Assembly: GCA_037179385.1 (NCBI GenBank)
Contig: CM074190.1
Coordinates: 11,180,206-11,244,205 of the forward strand
Origin: Holothuria scabra
Lineage: Eukaryota; Echinodermata; Holothuroidea; Aspidochirotida; Holothuriidae
Direction: 5' to 3'
DNA length: 64,000 bases
The number at the start of each line of letters is the position of its first letter. The first letter of the stretch is position 1. The notes below the pieces were generated by a model that was not told where the DNA came from, did not search any database, and was given only the letters and a program-made list of their open reading frames with translations. This document shows positions 57,481 to 64,000 of the stretch, piece after piece. The position numbers and the translations under genes are program-made.

Positions 57481-59344
57481 TTTCAAATGGCATTAGTTGC
57501 TATTGTCCACTTGGAAACAACCTTCGATCTTCAGACAGATCTATTATGTTATATTTCATGGGCTTGACCACTAGACATTTATACTTTGACCTTGATTTCC
57601 TAATCAAGCAATCTACCATCATATGTTTTCTCAGTTCCATTAAACCTCTAGTTGGGAAATGCTTACACCTGGCAGCCACGGTTAGTTTATTATTTGTGGT
57701 TTTCTATCATTAAAAATTGGCCAAGTCGGGATGCTATTGGCCAAGTCATGATGACCAGTTCAACCTAGGGAAGACGTTTGTAATATTCAGACTTGTAACC
57801 AGTGGTCCTGCTTTTAACTCCCTTATCTCTATGCAACCAAGAGTTGATCTAGCTTTGCACATTCAATACTTCCCTAAATACACAGGCTGGTCGTTATTCA
57901 CTGCCATAACACTCAAAACCCTAAGGTTAGTGAACTATAACCTGTAATATTCCACTTAAATTGACTATTGAAAACATGCACATAACAACTTTTACCTTAA
58001 ATCTTTTCTTTTCATAACTAGAAAAAAACACTTTTCATAGGTTCCAACTAAAACCTATACACAGTGTTGTTACCCATTATGTCCTCAATGGTATCTCACA
58101 ATGACTTGCTGACGTCCCATTTTAGAGTCCTACAAAAGACTCTTTTTTCACCAGATGAGTTTGCACAAACACCTTTTGTATTGGCACCTTTGATGCCTTT
58201 CAGAAAATCCGATTCAGCAAGCGTAAGCCTCAGTGGCATCTGTAATCGGCCAAACAAAACCAGTCCAATCCTACTTCTTTTGAGCCAAAAGTAGTATCAG
58301 TTTGCTTATCTGTTTCATAGAGGCAAATTTCAATGACAACTTGACAAGGCACTTGATGTAGAATAATAGAAATTTGTCACTAAATACACAAGTTATTCCC
58401 CCTTCTAACAACAGCCTAAAAACAGAATCTTTTCAAGGTATCCTGTGAACAATATGGGTGTATAATCGGCCATTGTTTTCTTGTGAAGTGAACCAACACA
58501 ATGGATATTCCTGCCAGAAGAATAACCAAGGATGTAAGGTATGCCATAGACAAAAGATTTCCAACAACACCTTTTTGTTGTCAAATCTGGTTTCCAGAAA
58601 AATAGGAAAGAATGCCTGGGAGGAACACAATTGTGTAACGCAAACAGGATCAAAGGACCTCTGTTTGTAGCTATAAAGCAACACTAGAAGAGAAATGCTT
58701 TGGTGTTTTTGTCCTTCAGTGAATGGGGTCTAGGTACTGAGGGGTGTAAAAATATGACTTTGAACCCTCCATGTACTTTTTCTAGAGGTGGATGTACTTT
58801 TGAAAGAGTGTACGTACTTTACCCTTTCAACACTCCGCTGTATATGTCTTCTTTCATGCATTGAAAGAAGAAGAAGTTTGAGGCTTTGAAAAAAGCCTCT
58901 TTTTGATTGGTTTAAGGTGGAGAAGAGGTCAGGATGAGGGGGATTATGCAGGCAGTGGACTGGGTGGAAGTAGTGGCGTTTAATTCATCTGAGGGATAAA
59001 CGACAGATTTGTTGTGAGGTAATGTTTCACAGCACGCCTGCCTTCAATAACTCGTACGTATAATGTCTTTGCAAAAATATCTGTGTTCAGAGGAATCTAT
59101 CCACAGATTCATAATGGGGAGGGGGTGCAAAGTTTGACTGATGGCATTTTTTGACTTAGGGTCTACGGAGAGTATACCTCTTCATTTGGAAGAACTTTGC
59201 TTTTAGAAGAGGGCAGAGATGGCAATGTTGTTATATTTGACACATTTGTTTTTGCCTAAATTCAAATACTGTATACTGTTCCTTCTCCTATGATTTTGTT
59301 TAACTTTCTTAGAGAGAAGATATGAGTTGTAATTTCTTGCAATA
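57481..59344. other. Intergenic, no gene seen
   Basis: A short stem gaggctttgaaaaaagcctc lies near 58879. Nothing else was recognised. Confidence 0.45.
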
Positions 59345-59349
59345 AATCC

Positions 59350-59420
59350 CACATGATTGAGAGGTTAGAGCATTTGACTTGCAGCCAAGATGTCTGATGT
59401 TTCAGACTGCTTGGCAAGAA
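59350..59420 (+). repeat. tRNA-like (possibly tRNA-Cys-derived) fragment
   Basis: The string gaggttagagcatttgactt followed by gcagccaag resembles the D-arm to anticodon-arm region of tRNA-Cys(GCA). The B-box region is degenerate and stems do not close well, so I call it a SINE head remnant, not a gene. Confidence 0.4.
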
Positions 59421-59473
59421 GAGATTGTAGACTTAAAAAGGAAGGTTTAAAGTCCACACCTATTCCAAGTATT

Positions 59474-59819
59474 TTGGTGAAATTTACATTGAAATCCAAT
59501 GTGTGGTTCTCAAGATGAGGAAGGAAATTTCTCACATTTTGAACACAAATGAACCTGAAGCAAGCAGTTATGACATCACATCCTCACATAAATGGACAAT
59601 CTTTTGTTTTTTCTTTAAACAGCTTACAGCCTATTTTCTCCTCAACAATCCCATATTATCAGAATGTGATTGCATAATTGCTGGCACAAGAACTTTACTA
59701 CAAACTTTGCATTCCCACGTAAAGGACTTATCCCTTACTTCAAGATCAACACAACAGTCTGAAAAACAAAGGGAAACAAAGCATTCATTGTCAATGTGAG
59801 GAAGTGCATGAAACTTCAC
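59474..59819 (+). repeat. Dispersed repeat family R1, copy 3 (uninterrupted)
   Basis: Aligns along its length with 19371-19730. It ends exactly where the R2 MITE begins. Confidence 0.75.
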
Positions 59820-60080
59820 TTAAAGGTAAAGAGCAGTCCCCCAAACTTATTTTGAAGAAAAAGCTAAACAGCACAATTTTTGTCTTATTTCTCTTTAAAG
59901 TATCTTTCAATACATTTAATGATTTTACTATTGCATATTTAAGGTAAACAAAGCAGTTATTTCCAGTAAATTTCACATTAGAATGGAAAAAACATTGTCC
60001 TATGTCTCCCAACAGCCAATCATGAAACTGGACAGTCTACTACACTAGTTCAGTTTGGGATGACTTCTCTTGCCCTTTAA
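59820..60080 (-). mobile_element. MITE family R2, copy at 59.8 kb
   Basis: Ends TTAAAGGTAAAGAGCAGTCC and TTGCCCTTTAA. Read on the minus strand it matches 47422-47647 block by block, including the gtgtagtagactgtccagtt region. Confidence 0.8.
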
Positions 60081-60742
60081 GCCATCAGTAAAAAGAGTGC
60101 GAACAGCAATGGTGGCAAAATGCAGTTCAGAGTTGCTTTCAATACTGTTTGCCATCACTTTCAGAAGACAGAACAAGTATTAAATGTTTCACTGTGCACA
60201 GTGAGTGCAAAAGCCCCACCTACAATGGGCTCCGGTAAGGGGAACAATTATCTTTTCTTACCAAATGTTAACAATGATTGAAGGAATCACCGGTGTATAT
60301 ATATGCTGACATTACTTTTACCTGGATGTTGCTTTTCATTGTTATTATTAGTACATTGAGTTGATATCGATGACTAAATAAGATTGCTAAAGGGTCACTA
60401 TCAGATGACAATGTTCATAGTTAACAAAATGAGTCAAGTTACATACACCTTAGTCATGGGAAAAGTTAAAATTTTGAATTTTGTGTTGTCTTGACCTGTA
60501 CAGATTTGTATATGTTTTGAAAAAGTGTCTGGTCACAAATTTTTGATATCTGAACTGAACTGTTAAGTACTCACTCACAAAACATTATTTGAATGTATGT
60601 GTATTGGGATTGTCTGAGTTTGACCATTTGTCATTGGTTTGTGAAGAAAAGTTAGAAGGTTTGGTAAAAATTGTTGAATTTCATGAACCAACTCAATGAG
60701 CCTCTTTAAAGTTAGAAAATCAGAACAATCTTTTTTTTACAG
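60081..60742. other. Intergenic or intron, nothing recognised
   Basis: Unique sequence ends in a T-rich tract before the candidate exon at 60743. Confidence 0.4.
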
Positions 60743-60829
60743 ATTTTACAGCAGAGAAATTGGAACAGTTCCCCTCGTAATGGAATGGCTGGCAGTTATA
60801 ATAGTGGGGGACTAAGGAAAGTGCAGTAA
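60743..60829 (+). CDS. Candidate terminal exon of an unrecognised plus-strand gene
   Basis: A pyrimidine tract and acag acceptor ending at 60742 is followed by 28 open codons and TAA: ILQQRNWNSSPRNGMAGSYN then SGGLRKVQ. An ATTAAA variant poly(A) signal followed by a T/GT-rich stretch lies about 100 bases downstream (near 60930). The Asn/Ser/Gly-rich short end looks like a protein C-terminus. No upstream exon can be joined with confidence, so the gene would have to span much of the preceding region or the exon is alternative or false. Confidence 0.35.
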   Translation: MLQQRNWNSSPRNGMAGSYNSGGLRKVQ

Positions 60830-60950
60830 CCTAGCACAACCAATATGATCCCAGTAGGAAACGACACTAAGTAGCCATTGCTAGTAACCCATTCTTTCAA
60901 TACATCGTGAACAACTCCCGCACTTTGCAATTAAAATCTTTTTGTTTTCG

Positions 60951-62212
60951 TTTCGTTTATTTGATTTATCACTTCATGCATAAAGAGAAAATAATTACAA
61001 ACATTAGATGAAACTTAATAGAGGCATGCATGATGTGAAGGGAAGTACACAAAAAACCCTGTTGGGCTTGGAATATGGACTCCCTAGCATAACAAAAAAG
61101 AAAGCAACGTACAAAAGCAGTAACAAAAAATCAACGAGTAAGGGACAGAGAAAAAAACAGACCAATCCTAGGAGAAACCTAAACCACTAAAACAATTAAA
61201 GCTAATGAAATTTTGACAGAAGTTTGCATATTCCAAAAAGTCCACCTTTGAGTAGCCTACGTATCATATAGACAAAAGTTGCTGCCATTCACTGTTATTT
61301 TCAGCTCCATGAAAATTACTACTACTCTTTGTATCTATACATAACAACTTCCAGTGCTACACTGTGATATTCAAAATTGTCCAAGGTAAGAATGATTGAG
61401 GTGAACTGTCATGGAAGATGTTGCCCATCAAAGTTCTTTGTATGAGGGAGGGGCAGGGAAGATAGGGGCAGAATTATAATTGAAAGTTGATGTCCTAGGG
61501 AACTTAGTTGTTTGAGTAAAAATTGTTTGAGAAGGGAGATGACCAGTCAAGCAGTCATGTAGAAGTCATGTGGTTATACCATTATGTCAGATATCAGCAC
61601 TTCATAACATTCATGAAGAAACAGCAGATACTTCCAAACGAGATAATTAGTAAATACCACTAGGAAAAGCCTTTAAAGGAGTACCCCACCAGAGCTGATG
61701 GTGGTTTTCTTAGGTTTTTAGCTTCCAAACCCACCGTCCGCCAAAGCGAACAGGACTGCGTCCAGTTTCAGACGCAAACTTCATTACCATAATATGATTT
61801 ATTCATGTACTCTAATGAATCATGCTATTGCTTTTGAGTGAGTGTGCGTACTCCTGCGGTCGTAAACTTGAAGTCTAGACTGAAACTTGAGATGCCCTAT
61901 AATTACATCGTGTTGCTATTACATCGTGTTGCATAAACACTGTGCAGTGGATACTACAAGGGGGTGGGTATTACAATGATGCACCAACTCCATGGGTGGT
62001 ATTGGCTACACAGGGGACCAGATGTTACCGTCTTGTGAATATTCACAAACATTCAACCAGTCTCGAGGCCAAATTTTTCTATGAATATCCAAAAGAATTT
62101 GTTAGGTGTTCACTTTGGCAGGCGTTAGGGATATGACTGAAAAGCAATATGCTGTACAGCCTGCTATGTAGGTAATTAAATGAGGGGCTTTTTGAATCTT
62201 CCCAGTGTCTGA
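60951..62212. other. Intergenic, no gene seen
   Basis: Includes a 15-base direct repeat attacatcgtgttgc near 61901 and 61918 and a CpG-richer patch at 61725-61870. Nothing else was recognised. Confidence 0.4.
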
Positions 62213-62360
62213 TATGTTCCTGAGGTTCAGTGTTCCCAAATCTTGGGAACATCCTCACTTCTGGGAACAAAAATCCTGGGAATAAGGAGCCTTGTAATCA
62301 TGGCCAGATAATCAAGATAATGTGAAAACAGGGAACATTGAACCCAAGGAACACTGGGCA
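62213..62360. repeat. Dispersed repeat family R3, copy 3
   Basis: Contains gttcctgaggttcagtgttc, cttgggaacat, cacttctgggaac and agggaacattgaaccc in the same order as copies 1 and 2. Confidence 0.65.
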
Positions 62361-63532
62361 TAGTATACCCTCTAGAGAGGACTTGAACTCATCATATTTA
62401 CAACCACAACAAGCAACTGATAAAACTCTTTCCTTTTGAGGGGGGGGGTTGATTTCCATCTTTTGATGCACCCTGTCATCATTTTTTCCAGCCCAGATAT
62501 AAACTAACCACTCCACTTCTTATTTTCAAAATTTCTAGTCTTTTATTTTCTGGCCCTATAACATGTCCAGAAACAACAGGCATGAAGAGGAAAATGTGAC
62601 GTCTTTAAAAACATAGTATGCCATATTTCTGCTTCAATGATAAATTTCCAAGTCAACTCCCACCTGGTTTTGTAATCAACAAAGCAAAAATGCAATTTAC
62701 AATTTAAGACATTTTATCAAGAGGCATTTTAGCTAGCTTTTCTTTTCTTTTCCTGTTGACACTTGCTGTGATCACTGTAACCTTTGACCTTTCTGACACT
62801 CGCTGCAAAATACAACAGCTGGGGAAATCATTACGTTGGTCACCCTTTCTATTGAATATAAAATGCTCCTGGGGACGAGGTCTGACATCCTGACCCTAAC
62901 ACAATGGAAACCACAGTGAGGAATGTAGGAGAGCATTGGGATTTAGCTCCGACAGTCTATGGTTTGGATTGGTTTTCTCATCAAATGCTTACAATTTATC
63001 CAGTTAATATGTCTACAAATTAAAACTTTGATGAAAGACAACTTAAAAGGCACAACTTTTGAAACTATCTTCTTTTTGGGATTATGGCAATCTCCCCAAG
63101 GGTGGCCTGACAGATCACGGTGTCAACGAAAAAACAAAACCGCTTACCTTTGACCTTTGCAGTACTTTTTTTCTTGTGACAAAATCCACCATAATTGCTT
63201 TTGGCATCTACACAGCCATCTGCTGAATTCATTAGCAACCTAAAATGGCTCTTGTGTCATTCTTATCTGTGGAATGAAAAGAAAATTATTTCACATTTCC
63301 ATCATTTTTGCCTACTCCTAATAGATAGCTTTGCCAAAGTGCATATGAACTTAAAATTGACCATTTCTTATCTTCAACGCTTCCTTGTGAAAGATTGCAA
63401 GACTTCCCAGCTGTATCTTAACTGTAAATTTAAGGAGTATTAGATAGATTTTGGGTTAGGATACCATACAATATGTTTTTCAGCTGCAAATAGACTGAGC
63501 ATAATATACATGACTAGAGCAATGGTTTTGCT
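62361..63532. other. Low-repeat region, no gene seen
   Basis: Two isolated tgacctt-like pairs (acctttgacctttc near 62782, acctttgacctttg near 63147) and AT-core motifs occur in a stretch without repeats found elsewhere here. A regulatory role is speculation. Confidence 0.3.
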
Positions 63533-63751
63533 ACACTCTAAAAATTTAAACACCTGCATAAAATTTGATCCCAGTCAAGACCACAGGAGCACCTCCAAAA
63601 TCTGGATCATTCATTGAATGAGATTCTGATAAAAATGATCTAGACTGGAACATCTTCATCCTGATTTGATTATTGCAAATGACCCGAATTTGGATAGGTG
63701 CCCCTCTGATCCAGATTTGGATCAAATTTTATCCCAACATTTTAAGAGTGT
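63533..63751. mobile_element. ACACTCT-family MITE, copy 2
   Basis: Ends ACACTCTAAAAATTT and TTTTAAGAGTGT are inverted. The interior is itself palindromic around ccagtc/gactgg and gatcatt/aatgatc words and differs from copy 1. Confidence 0.65.
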
Positions 63752-63941
63752 TTGTACATACATGCATGCATCTTTTATAACAGAATTCGTTTTAGACTGT
63801 TCTAACAAAGTCATGTGTATAAACAGGGCGTGCAAGAGAATACCAAAAATAGGGAAAATGTCTAAAAATTATTCTGCTTTGGAACTTTCTGAGGGAACCT
63901 CCATGGGAGGTTAGAAGGAGTGAAAAAGAGGATAGGAAAGG

Positions 63942-64000
63942 TACACTTTAAAAACTAAAAGAGAGAAATTTACTCTTTAGAAGAAAGAAATATGCAGTGT
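63942..64000 (+). mobile_element. ACACTCT-family element cut by the window edge
   Basis: Starts tacactttaaaaactaaaag and continues with agagaaatttactctttaga, collinear with the first 60 bases of the copy at 32471. Confidence 0.6.

Noticed and set aside
59350..59420. Functional tRNA-Cys gene
   Set aside because: Only the D-arm to anticodon region resembles tRNA. The T-arm and acceptor stem do not pair.

Overview
This is eukaryotic (metazoan) DNA, AT-rich, with spliced genes, long introns and a dense load of small DNA transposons. The one gene I recognise with confidence is the 3' end of CCDC39, a motile-cilium axoneme gene, so the organism is a ciliated animal. The repeat load (direct-repeat-1-like tandem arrays with CA runs, hAT, piggyBac-like and TA-flanked MITEs, a tRNA-derived SINE) and the compact exon sizes suggest a marine invertebrate deuterostome. 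An echinoderm such as a sea urchin is my best guess, but this is inference from style, not proof.

Layout. Positions 392-14480 (+) hold six CCDC39 exons in consistent phase, ending at a TAA, with a 3'UTR and poly(A) signal near 15646. Its introns carry a 1.7 kb TA-flanked transposon, foldback MITEs, two hAT MITEs nested inside an older dispersed repeat, and a piggyBac-type MITE. From 15.8 to 17.04 kb lies the first of two composite repeat elements: matching inverted ends, a tandem array of about 156 bp units, a CA run and a 3' hairpin. From 17 to 48 kb there is no gene I can name. A set of splice-flanked minus-strand open exons between 24.67 and 33.53 kb may be a gene, possibly broken, of unknown family. 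The rest is dispersed repeats, two minisatellites (36.2 and 39.2 kb) and several low-repeat, motif-rich islands that could be regulatory.

From 48.6 to 52.16 kb lies the second composite element, with about 22 units of 145 bp arranged as alternating A/B dimers. From 52 to 64 kb there are more MITEs, a tRNA-derived SINE, a 200 bp tandem duplication, an isolated terminal-exon candidate on the plus strand at 60743-60829, and the start of another repeat running off the window.

The most interesting structure is the pair of array elements. They share one architecture, but their terminal words differ completely in sequence while each still pairs with its own partner. Each monomer carries a perfect TGACCT-T-TGACCT nuclear-receptor-type direct repeat. 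I found no CRISPR, rRNA, intact tRNA or viral gene.
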